64,000 nucleotides of DNA from Magnolia sinica. Taxonomy: Eukaryota > Streptophyta > Magnoliopsida > Magnoliales > Magnoliaceae. The notes below the pieces were generated by a model that ran no database searches, had not been told where the DNA came from, and worked only from the letters and a program-made list of their open reading frames with translations. The stretch covers positions 23,444,032 to 23,508,031 of the forward strand of contig NC_080582.1 of NCBI RefSeq assembly GCF_029962835.1. The letters are read 5' to 3'. Made by a program: the position numbers and the translations under genes. This document shows, in pieces, positions 47,280 through 58,100 of the stretch. Positions within the stretch are counted from its first letter, which is position 1, and each line of letters begins with the position of its first letter.

Positions 47280-50200
47280 TGTAACGCCCCGAAAATCAGT
47301 ACCCGAGTACATGGACTTCGGTCCGGAGTTTCCAGGTGTTAACTTAATAAAATGCAAATGTATCTTTATTCATATTCACATTTATTCAACACATGAATAA
47401 CCAGAGTTGCGCAATTCAATTTAGTGGAATCAAAGCAAGGTAGAGATAATAAAAATCAATAAATATAGGGCAAACAGTCAAAGTACAATTAAAAAGTGGT
47501 GTTACTCAAATGAGGATTATACAAGCCATAATATAAATACCTATGACGGTTAAAGTGTAGAGTTTTTAGTTTATGACGAATACTCCAAAACATGCAGACG
47601 GTGGCACGAGACGATATAAGCCTACCTGTCTAAGGTCTCACTAGTACCTACATCAATGATATACCTAGTTGGTGTTTTAAAATACCGTCCCAGGTGGGAG
47701 TGAATAGCTAACTTAATGATTTCATTAGTTCTAAGTCACACATGTTGTCGACTCAATCAACGCAGTTAATGATAAAAAAAGAAATCAAGCACTTACTAAA
47801 TACTCTTGTTAAATGCATGATGAAGATTATGAAACGATGCATGCACCTCACAATCCAACACTCCTGAACAAGCGACTTCAACACCTATTTCACAAATGCC
47901 AACACTCCCTCATCATGCTACACCAACACCAAATCGTCACTTCATATCTAATGTAATGCAGTTGATGCATATGTTAGCCGAGTAATTATTAAGTTCTATT
48001 TATCCAGCATATTGGCGAAATTAGGATATCGACGTCATATCACTAGTCATTTTCTAGATCGCGTAGCTCGTTGTGGCATGTATCGGCTCCTCACCAGTGT
48101 TCATTGATCTAAATTTAGGTGTCACATATTTATCTCATAAATCAACAATTCTAAAGGTACGATATGATACCTAATTGTATGAGGATCAACTTGGTATGAG
48201 TCATTACCCAAACACCAAGTATGATCAATCAGTTCCGAGGTGCAGACTTGTCACATAAAACCAAATCACTATAAGGAAAGGGCTTGTCACCCAATTTCAT
48301 TCACGCCCAGATCGTTCGAACGATACTCTGGCATAGAACCATCAGCCGGGTAATTTGACAGGGACCATTCGAACAATGATTTATCACATCAATTAGTTCT
48401 CACTGGTCACTACGGGGAGGCTCGTCACCCCAGCGTAGGCCGATAGCTCAAACATGGTGTCTCATACCACCATACTTGGCTCATGAGTCTTAGTGGGATT
48501 GTATCGTACTAACGGTTATGAATGAACCCATCTATTGGGAACGGGGTATCCTAGAATCCATTTAGTCATGTCATATATTGTGAATATACATGATCAGTCG
48601 GCTAGTGGACTAATTTGATTGACCTGCGAGAACCACGACGTAACTGGCATTGGGTGCAAGCATCCCATGTAGTCCAGCTACTGTCAATCATCCGTATTTA
48701 ACCCGGGTCGATCGAACAAGCTTGGGGTAGCCGACCTAACTCGGGCCACTCCTTGGTTTGGGCGATTTATCGACTGACCCAATATCCTAAGAAATTTTAA
48801 ACATCGCTAAGAGCTAACAATTTATCAGGAAATCACAATAAGATTTCATATGAAACCTATATTTGACAACACAATTATCTATGCATTTCATCGAACATAT
48901 GAGCATCAATAATATAACACCATCACTTAGGCATTTCATCGAACATATGAGTATTAATAAAACCAAACATTCACCTAGGCATTCCATCAAACATCTCAGC
49001 ATCAATAAAACATCACATTCAATCACTTAGGCATTTTATCAAACATGTGAGCGTCCATAAACAAGCAATAATACATGTTGCGATCAAATCAAAATATGAA
49101 TATGTTAACACACACCAAGTTATTTACAAACAATAAATCATTAACTAAGACCCTCAAGGGTCAATAAATGATAACTTAGGAATAATGGTCTGCAACTTAT
49201 GACAATTTGCCCGACTCATGGTACTCGTACAGTTAGGGTGTTAGGGAAAGATTGTCGAAAGACCTAAACAAACATACAAGCTTGTAAGATTAGGGGTAAA
49301 CAACTAATAAACCCTAAATTACAAGTGAGATTCAGTACTTACCTCCAATCGTTGCCGGGAAAGCTTCAACGATGGCTCTGGTTACAGCGAGATGAGTAGA
49401 GAGGGGATGAAAGGGTGGAGGTGCACCAACATTCACACCCCATGCTCTCTCTCTCTCTTCTCCTTTCTTCTCTTTCTCTTCTTTCTTTCTCCCTTTTTCT
49501 CTTGTTATAGGCATGAAATTTGTATGGGAGGAGGTGCCCAAACAAGGGCCTTATATAGAGCCAGAATTAGTGAAAATGGCCCTAAGGGCTAAGTTTTTAC
49601 TATACTAGCCCTAGGGGAGTATGTTTCTACCCTTTGGGGGCTACTACATGCGTAGGAGTCGATAACCACCGTTGGATAATTGTCCCTAGTGAGGATCTAC
49701 ACATAAATGTAATCAACTTGCCGTTTGGAACCGTCGATTGACAAGTATATGATCAGAAGTCTGTTCGATGGTCATCGATGATCGATCGGGGCCACGGCTA
49801 TACAGATATGTGCAAGATATTAACTTATATTGTTGCCCTAAATTTGGTCATGATCTAACGGTCCAAAAGCTACAACTTAGGTAAAGACCGAACGTAGATA
49901 ATTGACTTAAGTTCTTAGTTAATTTCAGGAATATTCACACAACTTATGCACCAACCTTGCAAGTCTAAGTTGAGCGATTCAAGGCACGATCACAGCTCGA
50001 TGTCTCACGATGGACGTCAATCCTACTAAGACAAACGTATTTCTATAGCCTCGGGTTTAGTGGCTCACTAATGAGCAGTCTAGAGCTTGTTTGGATAATC
50101 AAGGTATTTTCAGAATGAATTGGGTATCGAGATTTCTTGTGTACAATGATTAAAGTTTGGATTAACTAAGTTCATAGTGTGGCCTATTCACAACTAGTGA

Positions 50201-50601
50201 AAATAATGATTCAAACATAATCGCTTTAAACCATCGGTTCTTAGGCTAAAAGGATACTGGGTCAATTTGGTTTGTTAATTAAGATCCGACCCCTAGTTGT
50301 CTCAACCTTAGGTAGGTCTTTATTTAGTTGTGGTTGTTTTGATTAGTCAGTGATAGGTCAACTAGATTTGGGCTCTATATGAATAAATCACAAGGCTAAG
50401 CCTGATGTTTAAGTAATCGGGCAGATTCGTTGGCTTCCTATGGTTGATTAAATTGGATTTGTGCGGTTCCTTACCAGTACCACCAGTGTATAGGCTCACC
50501 TTGAGTATTAGGGGTCAGTTAGTAACAATGTGAGCTAATTGTAATGAAAATTTTTTAAGGGTTTTTAGAAATCCAAAACAGTGAAAATTCGGGACGTTAC
50601 A
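47280..50601. mobile_element. LTR-like element S3 inserted in the Copia RT
   Basis: Begins TGTAACGCCCCG and ends GGGACGTTACA, with the perfect 5-bp duplication ATCCA on both sides (47275-47279, 50602-50606). It is 3.3 kb with no coding domain, so a solo LTR is likely. It splits the RT codons for GCKW from the following FRKK. Confidence 0.85.
48870..49075. repeat. 48-bp tandem repeat in S3, four units
   Basis: 'gcatttcatcgaacatatga' begins at 48883, 48931, 48979 (variant) and 49031 (variant), each followed by 'catcaataaaac'. Confidence 0.85.
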
Positions 50602-50606
50602 ATCCA

Positions 50607-51067
50607 CTTACACCCGATCACCTTCCTCCCAACAGACAACTCAACTAGCTCCAACATTTGATTTTAATACAAAGAATCTATATCTTCATGCATACTATCA
50701 TCCACTTTTTTATATCTTTATCTTCTAAAGCTTTCTGAAAAGTACATGGATTCTCCTCATTTATAATCAGAGCAAATGCAATATTAAAGTCATTCATGTA
50801 TCTCAACAGTAATCGGCGATCCCTTAGTGAATTTCTCCTAACAGGTGGCAATTTCACCTCTTTTTATACCTCAATATGCGGCTTAGGTTCCTCAAGTATC
50901 TCACTCTTGTCTAATTTCACATTAACAACTAACTTTTTTGTTTCCTTTTTCTCATCCTTCTGAAACAACGAACCCTTATTAAATTCGACATCCCGGCTGA
51001 TAATGATCTTCCATGAAGTACGGTTTAACAAATTGTAACATTTCAACCTCATCGCCATAACTAACAA
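50607..51067 (-). pseudogene. Copia integrase C-terminus / RT start
   Basis: The minus-strand frame gives SWKIIISRDVEFNKGS (integrase tail) and, next to S3, LELVELSVGRKVIGCKW, the first conserved RT block. No continuous frame links them. Confidence 0.75.
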
Positions 51068-51279
51068 AAGTATACTTTTTTGCTCTTTAGTTTAGCTTAT
51101 CTCTCTCAACAGACGATATATGAGAGTAAGCATCACAACAAAAAATTCTCAAACCCAAATAATCAACTACCTGACCACTCCAGACTTGTGAATTTTCCAA
51201 CCAATAACTATAAAGGTAGACCTATTCACCAGATAATAAGTTATAAAAACGTACATCTTCAGCCTAAAGCACTTTGCCT

Positions 51280-51748
51280 AATTTAGAATTGCTTGACATA
51301 CTTTGAGTCCTTTATAAAAGAGTCTGGTTCATACATTCTGCCACACCATTATGCTTTGGCATATGCCTCACTGTGCTATGCCTGACTATTTCTTCATTCT
51401 TACGATATTGATTAAATTCTCTTGAAGTAAATTCCACACCATTATCTGTTCTTATAACTTTCACTTTTTGCCATGTCTATTTTTCAACCATTGTTTTTCA
51501 CATCTTGAAAGTGGCAAACACATTGGATTTATGTTTCAAAATATAAATCCAAACTTTCTTAGAGGAGTCACCGATAGATGTGACAAAGTAAGATGATTCT
51601 CCTTTAGAAACAATGGACGATACTACTTGTAAACAAGTTTCCCTTTACTGACATATACATATATTTTTTTGTTTTAAAACGCAGCCCCGACTATTTCCAT
51701 ATATACAATGCGTATATACATCCAAATCAAAGCTTTTAAAACTAAGAA
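51280..51748 (-). pseudogene. Copia integrase core (decayed)
   Basis: Minus-strand text includes VIRTDNGVEF with the second catalytic aspartate and PKHNGVAE with the glutamate. An in-frame TAA follows NQTLL. Too many stops remain for activity. Confidence 0.8.
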
Positions 51749-52363
51749 TTAACTTACGTCAAGAAGTACCTTCATACCCCACTTGGTCATGTGGCCTAAG
51801 CATGCATGCCACAAATGTGTTGATCTAGAATCTGTTAAAGATATTACAGTTCCATCAGATATAGTATTTCCAATCAACCAATAAAATTTATTGCGTTGTT
51901 CTACCTTCATTATTGTAAGAGCCCATTTTGAAACCTTTAAGGCACCATCATAACCGGTGAACTTGCAACCAATTGCATCTAGAACTCTCAAAGAGATCAG
52001 ATTCTTCTTTAAGTCTGGAATGTACCTCACATATATAAGAGTATGCTCCACCCCATCAAATATCCTGATGCGAACTGAACCAATTTCAATAATCTTGCAG
52101 GCATCATCATTTTTCATAAGAACCAGCCCACCATTATACTTATTATATGTGATAAACCAACTATGATGAGGACACATATGGTATGATGCCCTTGTATCCA
52201 AGATCCTTTCCTGATAGGAATTCTCAGCCTTGGTTGTTGACAATACATCACAACCATCTGTGCCTTCACTAGATTCAACTGAATTAGATTCCTTCGGCGA
52301 ATCATCTGACTTCTCATTCTTTAGGGCTTTGGAAAACTGACGGTCATTTTTTAAATGTCTCAT
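51749..52363 (-). pseudogene. Copia protease and pre-integrase region
   Basis: The protease block reads DTRAS instead of DTGAS, followed by YHMCPH, LISLRVLDAIGCKF and WHACLGHM, the zinc-binding GAG-pre-integrase motif. Confidence 0.85.
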
Positions 52364-52434
52364 CCTCTAACAATTCTAACACATCAACTTTTCTTTACTC
52401 TTGACTTGGATCTAGATCGTGGTTTTCCCTTCTC

Positions 52435-53065
52435 TTACTTAGACAGTCTTTTCCGAGTAAACAATGCATCCGTAGAGTTATATTCATTGTCGCTCTGATG
52501 TCGTAACTGCTTCAATTGAAGGGTTACGATAATAGTCTCGATGTCTAAAGTATCACTACTATGGCAAAGAGTACCAACTAGATACTTGAATGACTCAGGG
52601 AGAGATTTCAACAAAATTAGGGCTTTCCCGTCCTCCTCGATCTTCACCTCAACACTCATCAGCTTGTAAACTAATTTGTTGAGCATTTTGATATGTTCAG
52701 ATAGATCCGACCCTATCTCCATTTTCAGAGTATAAAACCATCTCTTTAGAAATATACAATTTGTGAGAGATTTCGTTATGTAAATACTCTCAAATTTCGC
52801 CCATAAACCAGCAGTAATCATCTCATCTATGATATTGTAAAGGACTTCATTGACCAAACATAATTAAATTGTATTAATTTTCCTTTGTTCAAGTTCATCT
52901 CAATCTTCTCCTTCAAAGATTCCGAATGATGCACTTTTTCAAGGAGTGCATACTGCAACCCTTTTTAAACTATGAGGGCTTTCGTCTTCAATCTCATAGT
53001 TTAAAGTTATTTTTACCTATGAATTTCTCTGTCTCGAACTTCACATTTGACCCCCTTGACGCCAT
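52435..53065 (-). pseudogene. Copia gag (UBN2-type) pseudogene
   Basis: The start MASRGSNVKFETEKF lies at 53065 and a stop occurs where tryptophan is expected after NNFKL. A second open stretch to 52435 has LWAKFESIY, LKMEIGSDLSEHI and LLKSLPESFKYL, typical of Copia gag. Confidence 0.8.
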
Positions 53066-53095
53066 ATCTCAAATCTAAAGTAACAAACCAACCTC

Positions 53096-53109
53096 TCTCT
53101 AATACTACC
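53096..53109 (-). other. Copia primer binding site (decayed)
   Basis: Minus-strand AGGTAGTATTAGAGA, next to the 5' LTR end, resembles the initiator tRNA-Met site TGGTATCAGAGC with several changes. Confidence 0.6.
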
Positions 53110-53301
53110 TGTTGGAGATCCGGCCCTGTGGAAGCACCTTAATTTGGATTGAAATAAACAAGAGAAAACGAAAATCCAATCAAACGTATATAAAACGCAT
53201 GATTTTTACATCGAAAACTGTTGTTAAAAAAAACCACGGCACAAACTCATCAATCTACTATTCAAATAAGATTACAGGGATAGAGAGAACATACAACAAA
53301 A

Positions 53302-53344
<43 letters not shown>

Positions 53345-53574
53345 GAGGCTCTAAAAAGCATTTTAAAAAAATAAAAATCGTATGTCACTCTTAACCCCAA
53401 TATAACTAACCCTAAAAACCACCCCTTCATTAGAGAAATATCATAAATATCTCTCCAACGGTCCACTAACAATTGAGCCTTGTTAACATGAAACACAGGT
53501 CATATGGGCTCAAAAAAGAAAAAAGAAAAAAAAAGAATAGACCCAATAGTGACTTTGGTGCCACAATTTTAACA
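53110..53574 (-). repeat. Copia 5' LTR
   Basis: On the minus strand it begins TGTTAAAATTGTGG and ends ATCTCCAACA, an intact TG...CA pair. It is 465 bp and aligns with the 3' LTR. It contains a CT microsatellite (53304-53341) that the other LTR lacks. Confidence 0.9.
53304..53341. repeat. (CT)n microsatellite inside the Copia LTR
   Basis: About 19 CT repeats at the place where the 3' LTR has only 'ctctttctttctcttgg'. Confidence 0.95.
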
Positions 53575-54073
53575 GGCCACAACACGTGAACTTGCATATT
53601 TTAGGCATAAGTTTACGTTATTCCCATTGATGGGGCCCATCTAATTTTTTTCAAGCTTATCTTTTCATAACTACGGTTACCCCTAATCTGACTGCACTAG
53701 ATCTGATGGCCAGTAGATCAACACGTGGTGGTACCACTACAAGCAAGATCAAGATGAGATCTCCGCAGCAGATGCGATCTTCAGGAGGAGATCGTGAAGT
53801 GTAAGAAAAGTTGTCGATACGAGACACATTTCAACACACGTGTGAAAATTTGTTATAAAGACACATTGCAAAATAAGAGAGGCCATCGGTACCATAATGA
53901 CCTAAAAGGATTTTCATGACTCCTGTTTTAATTGGCAATGACTTTTCTTGTGACACATGACTGAATACAAGTGGTTCTACTTGGGAAGACCTATAAGTGA
54001 CAAGCTTTAAAACGCAAGATTACCGCAACACAAGGCAAAACATATTTGGCCATAAACCTCCAGAAGCAAGTTG
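53575..54073. other. Foldback-type remnant, then unassigned DNA
   Basis: To about 53680 the text 'gccacaacacgtgaacttgc' matches M18 and completes the repeat hit by Copia. The rest is unrecognised. Confidence 0.55.
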
Positions 54074-54110
54074 CACTACAAGAAAGTGAGCCATTACCGA
54101 CTCTTTTTTT
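54074..54110 (+). mobile_element. CACTA-type (En/Spm) terminal sequence
   Basis: CACTACAAGAAAGTGAGCC, preceded by TTG (possible 3-bp duplication), has the canonical 5' end of plant CACTA elements. The opposite end (CTTGTAGTG) was not found in the remaining 9.9 kb and may lie outside. Confidence 0.6.
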
Positions 54111-54189
54111 TTCCCTTCCGATGACCAATGTGAACCACGGGCAAAGGTAAGAATCGTTGGGCTTCGTGTGGCTACTGACGACAGAAGGA

Positions 54190-54901
54190 AATGAGCGCCG
54201 CCGAAAGTGTGGTGTCAGGGGAACTCTTTGCGCTAATTAAAAGAAACGAGCGTTCGTTTCTTATATCATCTCTCTACCAGCGCCCTCCACCCCATTCCCT
54301 CTCTCTCTCACTCCCAGCACCGTCCGCCCCCATTCTCTCTCTCTCTCTATCTCTCTCTCTCGGCGCCCTCTTCCGCTATTCCCTTTCCCTCCCTCTCTCT
54401 CTCTACAACTTGTAGCAGATCTAGTTTGGATTTTCTTTAGCCTTTCCCCCTTCACTCTTTTTTAGGGTTTTGAATATGGCTTGGAGCAAATCTAGTTGAG
54501 GTCGAAGCATTTGGTGGAGCGTTTCTTGTAGAAATTGCATTTTGTGAGAGAAGTCCCGTTTTTTGATTTTTTAGGCGTTTGGAGTTATAGATCTGATTGG
54601 CATTGAATTGCAAATTCCAGACGTGCTGAAGAAAGCGGAAGAGGAGTTCGATTTTCAGACGTGCAGGGGCCTAATTTTATCATGTGAGGTGGGTTTTTTC
54701 AAAGGGGTTTTGAAGATTCTCGAGAAGGACGAGCATAATTCTATGGGGTGGGACTCGAAGAGGTTTTTAAGATAATTCTTGAAGTGAGTTTTGATCCTTG
54801 CAAGGAAGCGACAGGATCTTGCCATGGTTTCATGATCCCATTGCAGAAGACTAGGGTTTTGGGGTGGGTTTTGCGCAGCAAGGCCATTTGGTTTTTTCTC
54901 C

Positions 54902-54944
<43 letters not shown>

Positions 54945-55180
54945 ATCTCACCGACTTCCCCTAAATTCCCATTGACTTCATTTTTTAGTGCTTTCGCAAT
55001 TCATTCTTGATGCTCAAAGATCGGTTGGGTGGTTCCATGATGAGTCTAACTCGGGACTCACTGACGATTCCAACTACTCCAAACCCCGACTGCTACTTAC
55101 TGTCTTAGAATTTCTTGGTGTTTGTTGTTGTTTGATATGTGAGAAGTGTGTTTGGTGTGAGTTCAATTGTGGCTAGAGGT
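54190..55180 (+). promoter_or_regulatory. CT-rich leader-like region (possible transcript 5' end)
   Basis: CT tracts at 54297-54410, then 'agggttttg' type plant leader text and short exon-like GA-rich stretches. A second CT array lies at 54903-54941. An inverted repeat AAGAAACGA/TCGTTTCTT lies at 54241-54262. No long frame starts here. It resembles the 5' UTR and first intron of a plant housekeeping gene, but no gene follows in frame. Confidence 0.35.
54903..54941. repeat. (CT)n microsatellite
   Basis: About 19 CT repeats. Overlapping ORFs on both strands are artefacts. Confidence 0.95.
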
Positions 55181-58100
55181 ACCTCAATAATATGCTTTGG
55201 ATTTATTATAGGCAATTTGGATGACCTGCCGATGAGCGCAAACTCACACATGACATGGCAGGGTACCACATGGGAGGCATAATCTCTGATTAATATTAAA
55301 ATATTGTTGCTTTATGGCCATGAAGTCCGTTACAGCCATAAAAACTAAAAACCCCATTGTGGAATACCTGATGTATTTCATGCATGCTAACTGTTTGATG
55401 AAATGGCTCAACAAGGAATGTTTTGGTGGTTAAAACTGTTTGTCATGTCATAGATTAGATGACCTAGTCCAAAATCTCCCTGATCAGATGATTTTAGCTA
55501 TTTAGCAGTGGAATGTTTCTCGTGAACTTGAATGGGCACAGTTTGAACTGCAGGGGATGCAAATGGAAATTACCTAGAGTGGGAAAGAAGACTGCTAATA
55601 AACTCATTTGGCTTCCTAGTTGTTGCTTGCATATGTAATAAGAAGGGCTTTACAATCTAAGTAATTTATCTGTTTTGTAACGAGGTTTCCTGAAGCTAAT
55701 GGTGAAACAACATGTCATGTTTGGAGTCATCAAACTAAATATACCAAGAGCCATGCCAAATACTATTTTAGGTATGGCTTTCAATACAATTTGAGCTACA
55801 AATTTTTGATATGTTCATCTAATGAATTGATAATCTGAGGGAGCAATCATATATGTGCATCCTAAAATAAAATCATGGTTTGTTATTGGATCACTGGGTT
55901 TCCAGCCTATCTTTAAGCCTCTCATTGTGGTTAAGGTTCTGTTTGGCAGCGGGACTAAAAGTAATTTGTCGTAGGAACGTTTCCTGCCAGGCTCTGTTAT
56001 TGGCCTTTTCCCATGGGAATTGTAATTTTGAATAAGTTCAGAAATCTTGGAATTTAAGAGCATTATAGTTTGAACACAAAATGACCAAAGAAAAGATGGA
56101 AAAGGTTTAATCATTATAGTTTCAACACTAATAATTGCTATGAGGGACCATTTTTTCCTTTTGGGCAATGCCCATGTGTCTTCTTGTTTGTAGTTTTTGG
56201 TGCTATCTCAACGCCTCTTTAATGAAGCTTGTTGTTATGTTTTTTTTATTATTTTTTATTTTTTTTATTTTTTTTATTTTTAATTTTTAAATTTAAAAAA
56301 GGATGGAAAAGGTTTAATAATTGCTCTTGGAAGGCCATGTTCCTACTGTAATTTAGTTTTAGCTCTACCAAGCATTGCCTAAAATAAAAGCCATTGTGGG
56401 CTTCTATCCTTCAATCCTTCAGCTCATGGGAGTGAATTTGGTGTTTCTATGCTTGTCATGAGCAGTGGAGTTTTGTTGGGCAGTATCCTATCAAATTCCA
56501 TGGTTTTAAGTTGTAGTGCAGAATTGCAGGCCAGTAACAGCCCCAAGGATCTGTTCTGATTTTGACTGATTCATAGAGTTTGGTTGTGGCCCCATAAATT
56601 ATTTCTATGGGCTGCTCAGATATCGGACATTCTTTTAGTGATTCATGCATTGCAACATCTTTTTGTTTCTGAATTGATGCAAGTGGAGTCGATTTTGTTT
56701 TAACTGGGTTTACTGGTTCCTCCGTTTTTGTGTTTTTTTTTTTTTCCATGCTTCTTCACTGGTACTTCTGTATGTAATAAGTGATGAAATTTGGACAAAA
56801 TTCTCATCATCTGATATGTACCCGAAGTTGAATTTTGGAAGTATTGCATTTATGTAGAGCAATAGATGACTATTCCCAGGGATCTTTTAGGGTTATATTC
56901 CTTTTTCCTTCTCATTGCATCTATTAGTTGGCATTGATGTTTTGTTTGGAGCTGAACCTTTCTGATTGTCTTGCATTAGTGTGGATCTGATACTTGATGC
57001 AGTAGGAAAGTCCATAATAATGATATAAATGATTGAGTGATTGAACTGATATTTGGAATAAAATGTCTCCATTCCATGCTAAGGCTTCCTTATCAAAAGC
57101 TAGTTGTAAAAATACAGAATATCGTTACTGTATCAGTATGTTATGCACAAATTTTTTTTCTAATCATTCTTTGCAGTGCAGTTTGAATGGGATAGCTATC
57201 CAAATTAGAACTTTTTTGAATTTTTGCTCATTGTACTATTCCATTATCCATTTATTTCTAATCTCCTCCTCTATGAACTTGTGCACATTTGATGTAACCA
57301 GACCATCCAGTGTATAGACTGCTCATTGTGAAATTTAATTTCTGCAGTTCATTTTCCATTGGATCAGCTCTTCTTTTTTTCTTTTTTTCTTTTTTTCTGA
57401 AAGATCCAATGGATCAACTCATTCTCTTCTTTTTTATTAAAACCGTGACTTTTTCCTTCTCACTATTGAAATGGGATGTCGTATCTGGGAAACTCTGAAG
57501 TTTGTTATGTCGTGACTGATGTAACTAGCCAAACAAAAGCACTACTGATTCAGTTATAATGCAGTAGAAGGTTCTGCACACATTATCTTGACTTTTCTTG
57601 TTTGTGAACTGTCGTTATTTTACATTACTTTCATTTCATTGGTGTCATGTTCAAGTGTCAAGGCAATTTTATATGCTCCAAAGATGAGACGCATCAGGTT
57701 TTCTGTTTGTTACTGTTATTAGGTGGGAAGGCGAAAATCAGCCTGCAAATGAGAAGGGTAAGCTGTGTTGCACGGAAAGCCCCAAGTTTTAGTGGTCCAC
57801 TAATGCTTTCAAACCAAGCTTCTGCAAACAGTTTATCCTTTTGACTGTGAGGGCCCAACATGCCTTATCTACTTAAAGTACCTCTTGTTCTTGTTCTTGT
57901 GTAGGAACTTGTTCTTGTTCTTGTTCTTGTGTTTGTTGAGGGCCCAACATGCCTTATCTACTTAACGCTTATTGGTGTTTGTAGGAACTTTCTTCATAAC
58001 ATGTCATTTGCCACTAACATGTGGGTGGAAGCACTGTTGGTTGTGGATGCTTTTACTCAGTTTTCTATTATTCATTGTAAAACAATCATGCCTCAATGTT

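Larger units (their letters stand above)
34417..53574 (-). mobile_element. Decayed Ty1/Copia LTR retrotransposon with nested insertions
   Basis: Minus-strand order: LTR (53110-53574), primer binding site, gag, protease, integrase, reverse transcriptase, RNase H, polypurine tract, LTR (34417-34836). Flanks are TGCCA (34412-34416) and GGCCA (53575-53579), a 5-bp target duplication with one mismatch. Removing S1 and S3 leaves about 4.86 kb, a normal Copia size. Coding parts are broken by stops and altered catalytic residues, so the element is inactive. The order gag-PR-INT-RT-RH defines Copia rather than Gypsy. Confidence 0.9.

Noticed and set aside
54191-54415. Gene starting with MSAAESVVSG
   Set aside because: It quickly becomes serine-leucine repeats from CT tracts and ends without a domain. 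It is better read as leader-like DNA.
54520-54535. Opposite CACTA terminus ('tttcttgtagaaa')
   Set aside because: It lacks the TAGTG end and a TTG duplication, so it is not a convincing partner for 54074.
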